The position numbers and the translations under genes were made by a program. DNA of 33,083 bases from an uncultured Oscillospiraceae bacterium (lineage in GTDB: Bacteria > Bacillota > Clostridia > Oscillospirales > Ruminococcaceae), in contig CAKSSH010000014.1 in assembly GCA_934488695.1 (NCBI GenBank), positions 1 through 33,083 on the forward strand, read 5' to 3'. The notes below the pieces were generated by a model. The model saw only the letters and a list, made by a program, of their open reading frames with translations. It ran no database searches and was not told the DNA's origin. Positions 14,317 through 22,125 of this stretch are shown here, piece after piece. The stretch's first letter is position 1, and every line of letters starts with the position of its first letter.

Positions 14317-15309
14317 ATGGAATCGGAAAAGCTTATCGGAAAACAGGCGGCAGTACAGGAGCTTGCAGCAGCCTTTGCTGCCGGTAAGTTGCCGCACGCA
14401 TTGTTGTTGACGGGCGAGGACGGAATCGGAAAAAAGACGTTGGCTCGGGCTGTTTGCCGTATGCTGTGCTGCAAGGAGCCGACCAACGGTCAGCCCTGCG
14501 GCCGATGCAGTGCTTGTCTTAAAATCGACCGGCAGATTCATCCGGATATTTTTTGGATTTATCCGGCAGGAAAATCCGAAACCATCGGGGTGGGGGAAAT
14601 CAAGGCGCTGTTGCCGCGGCTTTATGTCCTGCCCAATGATGCAGACTGCAAGATTTTTGTGTTGAGCGGTGCCGAACGGATGAATCGTTTTGCCCAAAAC
14701 GCTCTATTAAAAATGCTGGAAGAACCGCCGGAGGACTGCTTTTTCATTTTGACGGCGGAAAATGCACAGGCCTTGTTGCCGACGGTTCGCTCCCGTGTGA
14801 CGCAGCTGCAGGTACCGCCGGCGTCTCGACAGGAGATCGTCGCCGAGCTTGCCCGGCGATTTCCGTCAATTTCGGAAAAACAGCTTGAAACGGCGGCGGC
14901 ACGATCCGGAGGAAATCTCGGCAAGGCCGTTTCACTATGCGAGCAGCCGGAGAAAAATCGGTTGTATGAGGACGTCGAGGCGTTGCTTCGAGCGCTGCTG
15001 TCCGGGGATGAGGCAGAGGTTTGCCTTTTGATGGGACCTTATTGTAAGCAAAAACAGCAAGCGCTGGAGATGGTTGCTTTGCTGGAGGTTTTTTTTCGAG
15101 ACCTTGCGGCACAGGCTTCCGGGGCTTCGCAGTTGTTTTCGGGTGATGATGCGGCGATTTCGGCGTTGTCCGGAAAGATTCGCCTTGCCGGCGCGCTTGC
15201 TGCCATGCAGAGCTGCGATCGTTTTATATCGGCGGTGCGCAGTAATGCAAATCCCGCTTTGCAGCTGACGGTTCTGGCTCTTGAATTGGAACAGGCAGTG
15301 CAGGGTTAA
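14317..15309 (+). CDS. holB: DNA polymerase III delta' subunit
   Basis: Clamp-loader subunit that helps place the beta clamp on DNA, 330 residues from ATG 14317. P-loop GEDGIGKKT at 33-41, zinc-binding cysteines at 52, 61, 64 and 67 (C-x8-C-x2-C-x2-C), then LLKMLEEPPEDCFFILT and the SRV motif TVRSRVTQL, which are standard for DnaX/HolB AAA+ proteins. A TTG at 14305 overlapping the darA stop (TTGA) is in frame, but the GAGAAGG ribosome binding site is only one base from it and 13 bases from the ATG, so neither start is perfectly placed. Co-transcribed with darA and ricT. Confidence 0.93.
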   Translation: MESEKLIGKQAAVQELAAAFAAGKLPHALLLTGEDGIGKKTLARAVCRMLCCKEPTNGQPCGRCSACLKIDRQIHPDIFWIYPAGKSETIGVGEIKALLPRLYVLPNDADCKIFVLSGAERMNRFAQNALLKMLEEPPEDCFFILTAENAQALLPTVRSRVTQLQVPPASRQEIVAELARRFPSISEKQLETAAARSGGNLGKAVSLCEQPEKNRLYEDVEALLRALLSGDEAEVCLLMGPYCKQKQQALEMVALLEVFFRDLAAQASGASQLFSGDDAAISALSGKIRLAGALAAMQSCDRFISAVRSNANPALQLTVLALELEQAVQG

Positions 15310-15335
15310 AATAAATAAGAGGATGGACATATTGT

Positions 15336-16370
15336 ATGACGACGGTAATTGGTATCCGCTTTAAAGAAGGCGGAAAGGTGTATTATTTCGACCCCGACGG
15401 GCACGCGCTTTCGCCGGGGGATTGTGCGGTTGTCGAAACGGCGCGCGGCCCGGAGTGCGGAACAGTTGCCATGGCGCAATGCGAGGTGGAGGACGACACG
15501 CTTGTTTTGCCGCTTCGCCGGGTAATTCGTCCGGCCACGGAGCAAGACATGGCGCAGCTGCAAAAAAAACAGGAGCGCGAGCGGGAAGCTTTTGCTGTCT
15601 GCACCGAAAAAATTGCGGAACACGGACTGGAAATGAAGCTGGTTGAAGTCGAAGCGGCTTTTGATAACAGTAAATTGCTGTTTTACTTTACGGCGGATGG
15701 CCGAATTGACTTTCGGGAGCTGGTGCGGGATCTTGCTTCGGTGTTTAGGACGCGGATCGAACTGCGCCAAATCGGTGTGCGTGACGAATCTAAGATGATT
15801 GGCGGGTTAGGCGTTTGCGGCCGCCCGTTTTGCTGTGCGTCTTTTCTAAACGAGTTTCAGCCGGTATCCATTAAAATGGCTAAGGATCAGGGGCTGTCCC
15901 TTAATCTGGCTAAAATTTCCGGGACCTGTGGCCGATTGATGTGCTGCCTGAAATACGAACAGTCGGTGTATGACGAGCTGCTCAAAATAACGCCGCGCGT
16001 CGGCAGCAGTGTTGCAACGGCGCAGGGGAACGGAACGGTTATTGATGTCAGCCTTTTGAAAGGAACTTTACGGGTTCGGTTGGATGGCGTTGAGGACAAC
16101 AGCGAGGCTGTAACGGTCCTTCGCGAGGATGTTCAGCTGCTCAGCCCGCCGCGCAAAAAGGAGAACAAAGGCGACAAGCCGGCTCAAAAGCAGCCCAAGG
16201 ACGAAAAGGCGGAGGACGCCGCAAGGGATGAGGCGCCGGAAGCTCCGTCTGTCGAAGAGGCTGCCGATTCAAACAGAGCACCGCGTCAGGAACGTTCGCG
16301 CAGAGGACGAGGTGGCAGAAGATCGCGTTCTTCTGCGGCGCGCGGTGAAAAAAACGGAGAAAAGGCATAA
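15336..16370 (+). CDS. ricT: PSP1-domain protein RicT (YaaT), Y-complex subunit
   Basis: Iron-sulfur protein of the RicA-RicF-RicT (Y-) complex, which in Bacillus works with RNase Y on mRNA maturation and supports sporulation and competence. PSP1 domain features are clear: GIRFKEGGKVYYFDP at the start, LVEVEAAFDNSKLLFYFTA, then the cysteine clusters GVCGRPFCCASF and SGTCGRLMCCLKYE. The last ~70 residues are a charged, low-complexity tail ending in an Arg/Ser/Gly-rich block, longer than in Bacillus YaaT. RNase Y itself is encoded further along this window. The ATG at 15336 lies 26 bases after the holB stop. Confidence 0.93.
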   Translation: MTTVIGIRFKEGGKVYYFDPDGHALSPGDCAVVETARGPECGTVAMAQCEVEDDTLVLPLRRVIRPATEQDMAQLQKKQEREREAFAVCTEKIAEHGLEMKLVEVEAAFDNSKLLFYFTADGRIDFRELVRDLASVFRTRIELRQIGVRDESKMIGGLGVCGRPFCCASFLNEFQPVSIKMAKDQGLSLNLAKISGTCGRLMCCLKYEQSVYDELLKITPRVGSSVATAQGNGTVIDVSLLKGTLRVRLDGVEDNSEAVTVLREDVQLLSPPRKKENKGDKPAQKQPKDEKAEDAARDEAPEAPSVEEAADSNRAPRQERSRRGRGGRRSRSSAARGEKNGEKA

Positions 16371-16384
16371 CGCAAAAATTTATG

Positions 16385-16413
16385 TTGATTTTTGTATTAC
16401 GGTGTGCTAAAAT
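16385..16413 (+). promoter_or_regulatory. Ferredoxin promoter
   Basis: -35 TTGATT (16385-16390), 17-bp spacer, -10 TAAAAT (16408-16413). A small hairpin GCGAAA-gcaat-TTTCGC follows in the 5' UTR just before the GAGGAGGTG ribosome binding site, and may stabilise the short mRNA. Confidence 0.7.
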
Positions 16414-16452
16414 GAGAGGGCGAAAGCAATTTTCGCTTGAGGAGGTGTAATC

Positions 16453-16623
16453 ATGGCTTACAAAATTACGGATGAGTGTCTGGCTTGCGGAACCTGCGCC
16501 GGGGAGTGCCCCGTCACCGCAATCTCCGAGGGCGACGGAAAATATGTAATCGATCAGGATACCTGCATTGAGTGTGGTACCTGCGCTGCTGTTTGCCCTG
16601 TTTCTGCGATTGTCGAGGAATAA
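16453..16623 (+). CDS. 2[4Fe-4S] clostridial ferredoxin
   Basis: A 56-residue low-potential electron carrier. It has two CxxCxxCxxxCP motifs: Cys 9, 12, 15, 19 and Cys 38, 41, 44, 48, each with the following proline, the signature of the two-cluster clostridial type. Sequence start MAYKITDECLACGTC is typical. AGGAGGTG is eight bases upstream of the ATG. It is monocistronic, with its own promoter and terminator. It would serve pyruvate:ferredoxin oxidoreductase, hydrogenases and similar enzymes in anaerobic metabolism. Confidence 0.97.
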   Translation: MAYKITDECLACGTCAGECPVTAISEGDGKYVIDQDTCIECGTCAAVCPVSAIVEE

Positions 16624-16707
16624 GCAAACGGTTTTCCAAAGCCAAACGGTGTACCGGGCAGATCGGCGCTATTGAGCGCTGCTGTTCGGGGCAGCGACAT
16701 AGCAACG

Positions 16708-16749
16708 AAAAATCCGGGGGACAAGCATTTGCTTGTCCCCCGGATTTTT
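16708..16749. terminator. Bidirectional terminator between ferredoxin and the MFS gene
   Basis: A 19-bp perfect stem: AAAAATCCGGGGGACAAGC (16708-16726) pairs with its complement at 16731-16749 around ATTT. A-run on one side and T-run on the other allow termination in both directions, fitting the convergent genes. The 84 bp between the ferredoxin stop and the stem hold nothing recognisable. Confidence 0.92.
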
Positions 16750-16858
16750 ATGTTGTCCGTAACGGGCGTTTGCTTTTGTGCTTTTGGGGTCGCACCAATG
16801 CTTTCGACTGCGCTTTCGCTGTGTGGGCGCTGTAGCGGACATTTTTTGAAGCACAGCC

Positions 16859-18100
16859 TCATCTTTTTCGCCAGGCTGCATAGGACAGGAAGGTCAGAAT
16901 CAGCAAAGCAATGCCGAGCAGCAGCCATGTCAATGTAGTTGCGCCCCAGCCGTAGGCCTCGGACAGTCCGGCAAAAAGGTAAGAAGAGGACGCGCTGCCG
17001 ACATACACGGAGCAGTTGAGCAAGCCGGACATGAAAGAAACGCCGCCGAGATCTTGAAACAGAATAGGACAGTAACAGGTGTGCAGACCATTAATTCCGC
17101 AGACAAAACCGAAAGCCAGAGACAGCAGCAGGATGGTCGGCACCAAATAATGAAGCCCGAAAAGCTGCAGCAGGGCCAATGCGGCAATCATCAGAGCAGC
17201 AAATAAAAAAATACAACGGAATACATTGTCTTTTAAAAAGCGTAGAATACGACAGGTAAACACACTGCACAGGGCATGGAAAACCGGGAGAGCGACACCG
17301 GTGAGAATAGAGGCGGAGCTTTTTAAATGAAAGCTTTCACACATCATGGTCGGCAGCCAGGTGTTGATACCGTCCCGCAGGGCGCCCTGCAGCACAATGC
17401 TCAGCAGCAAGAGCAGCAGCGCGGTCCGCAGCGCACCGGAAACAGCCTCTTTTTGAGCCGGTGACGACAGGGCTTCTTTTTTGCAAGCCTCTTTTTTCTT
17501 TTTTTCGGCGTGCCAGTCTACCGATGGCAGCAGCCGACGGATTTCAATGCTCCAAAGCAGGGTGATCAGCGCCGTGCCGGCAGCCGATGTAAAAAAGACA
17601 AAACGCCAATTCAGCAGGTCGATGATCAGCGGGGAAAACAAATAAATAAAAATGGTGGCGCTGCTGCTGGCAATACCGATGTAGGGCACGGTCCGGTTGT
17701 AGTCGCTCGGTGCCAGCGCTGTGGACAGAATACGGACGATCGGCGGCCAAAGAAAGGCTTGTGCAATGCCGTTTATACCCCAGATGATGGTCATCGGCAG
17801 TGTGTGCGGCACTACAAACGGCATAAAAATATTCGTGGCAATTGAGGTCAACAGGCCGACATGCACCAAAAAAACCGGAGAAACGCGATCTCCCAGCCAG
17901 CCGCTGATAAGCTGACCGGTGCCGTAGGTAATAAACAAAATAGTGGTGACAAGGGAAGCGCTTGTTTTGAGGACGCCGGCATTTTCAATCAGCTCCACCA
18001 TGACGGCGGCAAAGTTAATGCGCGTCAGGTAGCTGGCAAAGTATGCCAGTGCGCAAATAAAGGAAAGACGTGTCGCGGTGCGATATTCTAATTTATGCAT
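16859..18100 (-). CDS. MFS transporter, OPA-like
   Basis: A 413-residue major facilitator with about twelve hydrophobic segments. The N-terminal ALAYFASYLTRINFAAVM and the TYGTGQLISGWLGDRVSP loop resemble the organophosphate:phosphate antiporter (OPA) branch that includes sugar-phosphate carriers. The substrate cannot be deduced. A cytoplasmic loop near residue 205 is rich in Lys and Glu. GGGGAGGG precedes the ATG at 18100, and the start overlaps the stop of the DeoR-type regulator by eight bases, so regulator and transporter form a two-gene operon with no enzyme gene. Confidence 0.88.
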   Translation of the reverse strand: MHKLEYRTATRLSFICALAYFASYLTRINFAAVMVELIENAGVLKTSASLVTTILFITYGTGQLISGWLGDRVSPVFLVHVGLLTSIATNIFMPFVVPHTLPMTIIWGINGIAQAFLWPPIVRILSTALAPSDYNRTVPYIGIASSSATIFIYLFSPLIIDLLNWRFVFFTSAAGTALITLLWSIEIRRLLPSVDWHAEKKKKEACKKEALSSPAQKEAVSGALRTALLLLLLSIVLQGALRDGINTWLPTMMCESFHLKSSASILTGVALPVFHALCSVFTCRILRFLKDNVFRCIFLFAALMIAALALLQLFGLHYLVPTILLLSLAFGFVCGINGLHTCYCPILFQDLGGVSFMSGLLNCSVYVGSASSSYLFAGLSEAYGWGATTLTWLLLGIALLILTFLSYAAWRKR

Positions 18101-18872
18101 GTTGACGCCCTCCCCGGATAATATCTACTCCGGCATTTTGATACTTTTTGAAAAGAGCGGTGCTCAGGCTGCTGTCGGTAATCAGGGTGACGTTGTCGAA
18201 AAGCGAACAGAGCTGATATACCGCGCCACACTCGAATTTGCTGCTGTCCGCCAGTAAAAAAGTCTTGTCGCTGACGGATAAAAAGGCTTTGGAGACTGCC
18301 ATAGCCTCCTCTCCGAAACAGGTGGCGCCGTCTTTCAAGGAAATGCCGGACGCAAATAAAAAGGTCTTATGAATATGCAAATGACGCACGGCGTCACAAG
18401 TGAGTATTCCGTAAAAGGTGTCTTCCTCCCGATTGTAGTTTCCGCCGCACAGAAGCACCTTGAACCCCGGCGCTTTTGACAGTATTTCAAACGGCCGCAG
18501 CGAATTGACAACGATTGTCAGGTTTTGAAACCGATCTCGCAGAACCTGACAAAATTCTATGGCGGTACTGCCGGCGTCAATTGCCAATATATCTCCTTCT
18601 CGGATAAAGGAGGCGGCGGTGATGGACAGCTCGGTCTTTTGAGCAACGTTTTCCTCAAGCCGCTTGGAAAGCGGTTTTTGATGCAGTGCCTTTTCCGGAC
18701 TCATAGCACCGCCGTGAATACGAATCAGCTTTCCTGCGCGCTCCAGCGCCGACAAATCGCGCCGGACCGTTTCGGAGGAAACGGAAAAAATTTTTTCGAG
18801 GTCGGCCGCGGATAAGAAGCCGTCTCGCGAAAGAATCTCCAGGATTTTTTCATAACGTTGACCTGTAAACAC
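18093..18872 (-). CDS. DeoR/GlpR-family transcriptional regulator
   Basis: Repressor of the DeoR family, usually controlled by a phosphorylated sugar. N-terminal winged helix: YEKILEILSRDGFLSAADL, then SVSSETVRRDLSALERAGK as recognition helix, then IHGGA. The C-terminal DeoRC sensor domain shows AIDAGSTAIEFCQVL and TFLLADSSKF. I prefer GTG at 18872 (start MFTGQRYEKIL), nine bases after AAAGGGG; ATG at 18881 is in frame but abuts that site. The 259-residue length fits the family (~250-260). Co-transcribed with the MFS carrier it probably controls; direct repeats at its own promoter suggest autoregulation. Confidence 0.92.
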   Translation of the reverse strand: MFTGQRYEKILEILSRDGFLSAADLEKIFSVSSETVRRDLSALERAGKLIRIHGGAMSPEKALHQKPLSKRLEENVAQKTELSITAASFIREGDILAIDAGSTAIEFCQVLRDRFQNLTIVVNSLRPFEILSKAPGFKVLLCGGNYNREEDTFYGILTCDAVRHLHIHKTFLFASGISLKDGATCFGEEAMAVSKAFLSVSDKTFLLADSSKFECGAVYQLCSLFDNVTLITDSSLSTALFKKYQNAGVDIIRGGRQHA

Positions 18873-18896
18873 TGTCCTCATCCCCTTTTGTTTGTC

Positions 18897-18925
18897 ATCA
18901 TACCACACAAACACATAAAAGTCAA
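18897..18925 (-). promoter_or_regulatory. Promoter of the deoR-type gene and MFS transporter
   Basis: Minus-strand -35 TTGACT (18920-18925), 17-bp spacer, -10 TATGAT (18897-18902), only ~15-25 bp before the gene start. Confidence 0.8.
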
Positions 18926-18935
18926 CACAAACACA
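18906..18935. promoter_or_regulatory. Direct repeat CACAAACACA x2, candidate DeoR operator
   Basis: CACAAACACA occurs at 18906-18915 and again at 18926-18935, exactly 20 bp apart (two helical turns, same face). One copy lies in the promoter spacer and the other just upstream of the -35 box. DeoR-family proteins often bind repeated sites over their own promoters, so this is a good operator candidate; binding is inferred. Confidence 0.5.
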
Positions 18936-19001
18936 CATTTTCTTGCAAAAAAAATCCGGCGCATGAAAACCCCGTCGGGCGTCCAAACGCAGGGTGTTGA
19001 A

Positions 19002-19037
19002 AAATCCCGCCGAGGGGCACGCCCCTCGGCGGGATTT
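19002..19037 (-). terminator. Intrinsic terminator after the P-loop kinase-like gene
   Basis: AAATCCCGCCGAGGGG (19002-19017) pairs perfectly with CCCCTCGGCGGGATTT (19022-19037) around CACG. On the minus strand it is followed by further T residues. The ~65 bp between this stem and the kinase stop hold nothing recognisable. Confidence 0.88.
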
Positions 19038-19104
19038 AAAAAACGAAAGATTGTAGCCGGGTCGGTTGTTGTACTGGTAAAAATGAGCACACGGAGAAAA
19101 ACCG

Positions 19105-19659
19105 TTATCGTTCGTATTCTTTAATCAACAGGTCAATTTGAGTCTGCAGCGCGTTTATATCGCCGTTGTTCAGCAAAAAGCGGTCGGCCATGGCGATAGG
19201 ACCTCCCTTTTCAAGCTTTTCGATTTCGGCAACGTCACGACCCGCAGCCTGCTGCGGCGTTAAGGGACGCAGAGACCGGGTTGTCAGTCGCCGATAGCGC
19301 ACTGCGCGGTCGGCAATCACGGCAACAACCGTCAGCCTGCTGCCGTAGCGCTCCTTAAGGACTTTGTATTCCGACCAGGAATATAGCCCGTCCAAAATTG
19401 TCGGACCGTCAGTGGATTTCTTGTCAATCGTCGGAATGAGCAGCTTGGCGAAAGCGGCCGGACCGTGTTCGCGGCGCAGCTCTTCGCGAACGGAACGCTC
19501 GTTTTGTTCGTTTTTTTCAAGGCCTCTGGCTGCCAATTCGTCCATGGTAACTTGGCCGAAATAAACCTGCTGCCAGCCGCGTGCAGCGAAGCTTTCACAG
19601 GCAACAGACTTGCCGGAGCCGCACATACCGACCAATGCAAGAATGGGATGCTCTGACAT
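19105..19659 (-). CDS. P-loop nucleoside-kinase-like protein (dephospho-CoA kinase-like / UPF0200-like)
   Basis: A 184-residue P-loop protein. Walker A is GMCGSGKS at 11-18; DGLYSWSEYKVLKERYG corresponds to the DG-R/S-EV-F block of UPF0200 and dephospho-CoA kinase-like proteins; a lid-like segment RYRRLTTRSLRPLTPQQ and a C-terminal FLLNNGDINALQTQI follow, also typical. The reaction is unknown. The ATG at 19659 is eight bases after AAAGGAG; a GTG three codons earlier overlaps that site and is less likely. It follows an ABC-importer operon by 39 bp without a clear terminator or promoter, so it may be co-transcribed, but a functional link is only a guess. Confidence 0.75.
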   Translation of the reverse strand: MSEHPILALVGMCGSGKSVACESFAARGWQQVYFGQVTMDELAARGLEKNEQNERSVREELRREHGPAAFAKLLIPTIDKKSTDGPTILDGLYSWSEYKVLKERYGSRLTVVAVIADRAVRYRRLTTRSLRPLTPQQAAGRDVAEIEKLEKGGPIAMADRFLLNNGDINALQTQIDLLIKEYER

Positions 19660-19698
19660 AAAAAACACTCCTTTATAATCGAAAAACTAAAAACGGTA

Positions 19699-20268
19699 TT
19701 AAAGCCGTAAAACATCCGCTTTGAGATCAACGGCGTCCCGCGCGTCGTGCGTGACACACAGGACCAGGTGCTCACGGGCATAATCGACAATCAGAGAAAG
19801 CATTGCGGCGTGCGTGTCTTGGTCCAGTCCCGTAAACGGCTCGTCGAGCAACAGGATTTCGGGACAAACAGCCAGGGCTCTCGCCAGAGAAACCCGCCGC
19901 TTCATCCCGCCGCTCAAATCGGATACCGGTGTCTTTTCATTGCCGGCAAGCCGGACCTGTCGCAAAAGCTCACCGGAACGAGCCAGGCGGCTTGCCCGTT
20001 TGCCGGTCAAAACACAGGCGATGTTTTCCGAAGCGCTGCAATAGGGCAGCAGCCGATCCTCCTGAAAGACCATTGCCGGTTGCGAATCGCACAAAACCTG
20101 ACCGCTGTCCGGGCGTTCCAGACCGGCAATTAGTCGTAAAAGAGTCGTTTTTCCGCGGCCGGAAGGACCCAGGATACATACGGTACCGCGTGCCGGAAAA
20201 CAAAAGTTAAAATTTGAGAAGATCACTTTATCGCCATAGGACTTGGAGAGGTCAACGAGCTTCAGCAT
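19699..20268 (-). CDS. ABC transporter ATP-binding protein, TauB/SsuB type (short)
   Basis: ATPase of the first tripartite importer. Walker A GPSGRGKTT (Arg where Cys/Ser is common), Q-loop VFQEDRLLPY, signature LSGGMKRRVSLARAL, Walker B EILLLDEPFTGLD and switch His in CVTHDARDAV are all present. At 189 residues it ends soon after the switch and lacks the ~50-60 C-terminal residues of usual TauB/SsuB proteins; the core is complete and there is no sign of frameshift. The start overlaps the permease stop by seven bases. Partners: the permease and binding protein directly upstream. Confidence 0.9.
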   Translation of the reverse strand: MLKLVDLSKSYGDKVIFSNFNFCFPARGTVCILGPSGRGKTTLLRLIAGLERPDSGQVLCDSQPAMVFQEDRLLPYCSASENIACVLTGKRASRLARSGELLRQVRLAGNEKTPVSDLSGGMKRRVSLARALAVCPEILLLDEPFTGLDQDTHAAMLSLIVDYAREHLVLCVTHDARDAVDLKADVLRL

Positions 20269-21044
20269 GATGGCTCACCGCCTTTCACGATCCTGTCGGT
20301 TGCTCGGCGAAGCAGGTAGAGAAACAGCTTTTCGAGCAGAACGCTGAATAGGATGATAACTGCAGTCAGGGCGAAAAGATCGGTCGTTTCAAGATACACC
20401 TTGGCGTTGTAAATTTCACTGCCGAGAGTTCGCCCCGGCAGACCAATCACCTCGGCTGCAATACCGGCCTTCCAGCAAAATCCCAGCCCGGTCGAACAAG
20501 CCGAAACCAAATGAGGCAACAGGGCAGGCAGGTAAATCAGACGAAGCTTGCGAAAGAAGGGCATGCGGTAAACAGCGGCCATTTCCAAAAGAGAACGGTC
20601 TACACTCCTAAAGCCCTCGGACAGATTGCCGTACAAAATCGGCAGCACCATTAAATATGCGATAAAGGCCGACAGGCCGGTCTTGAGCCATAACAGCGCC
20701 AGCACGATAAAGGAGGCGACCGGCGTAGCCCGAATCAAATGCATTATTGGGGAGAGCAGGCGGCCGAGCACCGGTAATACCGCCGACAATACCGACAGCA
20801 CTACGGCTGCCAAAAATGCCAAAGCAAACCCCATCAGGATGTGCCCGACGGAGTTTGCACAGCACTGCCAGAACACGGAGGTTGCAGCAAGCTGCAGCAC
20901 CCGCTGTAATGTCATTTTCGGAGAGGCAATCAGCAGGTCGTTGCCTACCAGCAGATACACCCCTTGCCAGACGGCCACCCAAAATACGGCGACCGCAAGA
21001 GAAACGAGCGGCTTTTTTGGAAAAGCCGGGCGTTTATTTTGCAT
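20262..21044 (-). CDS. ABC transporter permease, TauC/SsuC type
   Basis: Membrane subunit of the first importer, 260 residues with six predicted helices. The ATPase-contacting loop is recognisable around EMAAVYRMPFFRKLRL. I chose ATG 21044 (MQNKRPAFPKK), which has GAAGGATG about ten bases upstream; earlier in-frame ATGs at 21056 and 21071 are less well placed. It overlaps the end of the binding-protein gene by 11 bases. Segments FCWKAGIAAEVIG and GSEIYNAKVYLET are typical of this permease family. Confidence 0.88.
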   Translation of the reverse strand: MQNKRPAFPKKPLVSLAVAVFWVAVWQGVYLLVGNDLLIASPKMTLQRVLQLAATSVFWQCCANSVGHILMGFALAFLAAVVLSVLSAVLPVLGRLLSPIMHLIRATPVASFIVLALLWLKTGLSAFIAYLMVLPILYGNLSEGFRSVDRSLLEMAAVYRMPFFRKLRLIYLPALLPHLVSACSTGLGFCWKAGIAAEVIGLPGRTLGSEIYNAKVYLETTDLFALTAVIILFSVLLEKLFLYLLRRATDRIVKGGEPSC

Positions 21045-22041
21045 AGTAGAAATCATCCTTCGGCAATGCACCGCCTACCGAAGCGTGATTGGCATTGAAA
21101 AGCACATTGAGGTAAGCGGAGACATTTTGTTTCATTTCGGCGCCGTCCATATATAGGATGTTGCATTTCGGCAGCGCCAGTCCAACCACTTGCGCCGGCA
21201 TAACGTCGTAATGCTCGGCAAGATTGGCGGTGACGTCCAGCTTTTCGTTGGCCTGATTGCTGGAAAGCTGGTATTCCTGAAGGAAAGTGTTGACGGCCTC
21301 ACGATTTTTCTCTAAAAACTCATTGCGTACAACAAGGCAGCCCATAACCAGCTTGCTGCCGTTGCTGTCCGGCAGCTTTTCCCATTCCTCGGACAGGTCA
21401 AGCGCAATCTTGACATCCTTGTTTTTCATGGTGACGTTTGTCACAAAGGGCTGTGGCAGCACCGAGATGCGAACATCGCCCGAAATGACCATGGTCGCAA
21501 GCTCCGCATGTTCTGCTTTGTAATCCACAAAAACATCGGTGCCAACCTTCAGTCCGTTTTTCTCTAAAATATAATTGATTGCATATTCCGGCGTAGAGCC
21601 CTTGCCGGTTGAGTAAATCGTTTTGCCGCGCAGCTGGGAAATCGAGGTGATATCCTCGCCGTTTGTCAAAAGTGAAAGCGCACCGAGCGTATTGACGGCA
21701 AGGATGCTGACACCGCCGTTTGTTTTTTGATAAAGCGTTGCGGCCAGATTGGTCGGCACAGCGGCAATATCCAGCGTGCCTTTGATGATCTCGGGCGCAA
21801 TTTGGTCGGCAGCCGTGCGGATGTTAAAGTGATAATTGTTGCGGGCGGTTCCGTTATCGCTTTGCTCCATCAGCTTGAGCATACCCAGTGCAGACGGCCC
21901 TTTGAGCACGGCAATGTTAACGTCAACCAGCGGCTCGCGGCTGCTGCTTTCGACCTTTCTTTTGCCGCAGCCGGCAAAAAGACACACGGTCAGTATGCAT
22001 ATTAGCATCATCGAAAGTGCTTTTTGAATTTTTAAAGACAT
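21034..22041 (-). CDS. ABC transporter substrate-binding lipoprotein, NitT/TauT type
   Basis: Extracytoplasmic binding protein of the first importer, 335 residues from ATG 22041 with GGGGGA upstream. It has a lipoprotein signal: MSLKIQKAL, hydrophobic core, lipobox LFAGC followed by GKRK. The mature part has the periplasmic-binding-protein type 2 pattern: VNIAVLKGPSALGMLKL, GTLDIAAVPTNLAATLYQ, LRGKTIYSTGKGSTPEYA, and NGSKLVMGCLVVRNEFLEKN. Relatives bind nitrate, sulfonates, taurine or vitamin precursors, but the ligand here cannot be told. It is the first gene of this operon. Confidence 0.88.
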   Translation of the reverse strand: MSLKIQKALSMMLICILTVCLFAGCGKRKVESSSREPLVDVNIAVLKGPSALGMLKLMEQSDNGTARNNYHFNIRTAADQIAPEIIKGTLDIAAVPTNLAATLYQKTNGGVSILAVNTLGALSLLTNGEDITSISQLRGKTIYSTGKGSTPEYAINYILEKNGLKVGTDVFVDYKAEHAELATMVISGDVRISVLPQPFVTNVTMKNKDVKIALDLSEEWEKLPDSNGSKLVMGCLVVRNEFLEKNREAVNTFLQEYQLSSNQANEKLDVTANLAEHYDVMPAQVVGLALPKCNILYMDGAEMKQNVSAYLNVLFNANHASVGGALPKDDFYYAK

Positions 22042-22072
22042 GAGAAATCCCCCTTTTTTCTTGTTCGAGGGT

Positions 22073-22101
22073 ATTATACCCGATTCCGATAAAAAAGTAT
22101 G
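22073..22101 (-). promoter_or_regulatory. Promoter of the first TauT-type importer
   Basis: Minus strand: perfect -10 TATAAT (22073-22078) and a poor -35 CATACT (22096-22101), 17-bp spacer, about 30 bp before the binding-protein gene. The weak -35 overlaps a perfect palindrome, suggesting a regulated promoter. Confidence 0.55.
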
Positions 22102-22115
22102 TTGGAATTCCAACA
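22100..22115. promoter_or_regulatory. Perfect 16-bp palindrome between ybaK and the importer operon
   Basis: TGTTGGAATTCCAACA equals its own reverse complement and touches the -35 box of the importer promoter, so it may be a repressor operator. As RNA on the minus strand it forms a six-bp stem with AATT loop followed, after TAC, by TTTTTT, so a weak terminator for ybaK is an alternative reading. Confidence 0.5.
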
Positions 22116-22125
22116 AATGCAAAAA

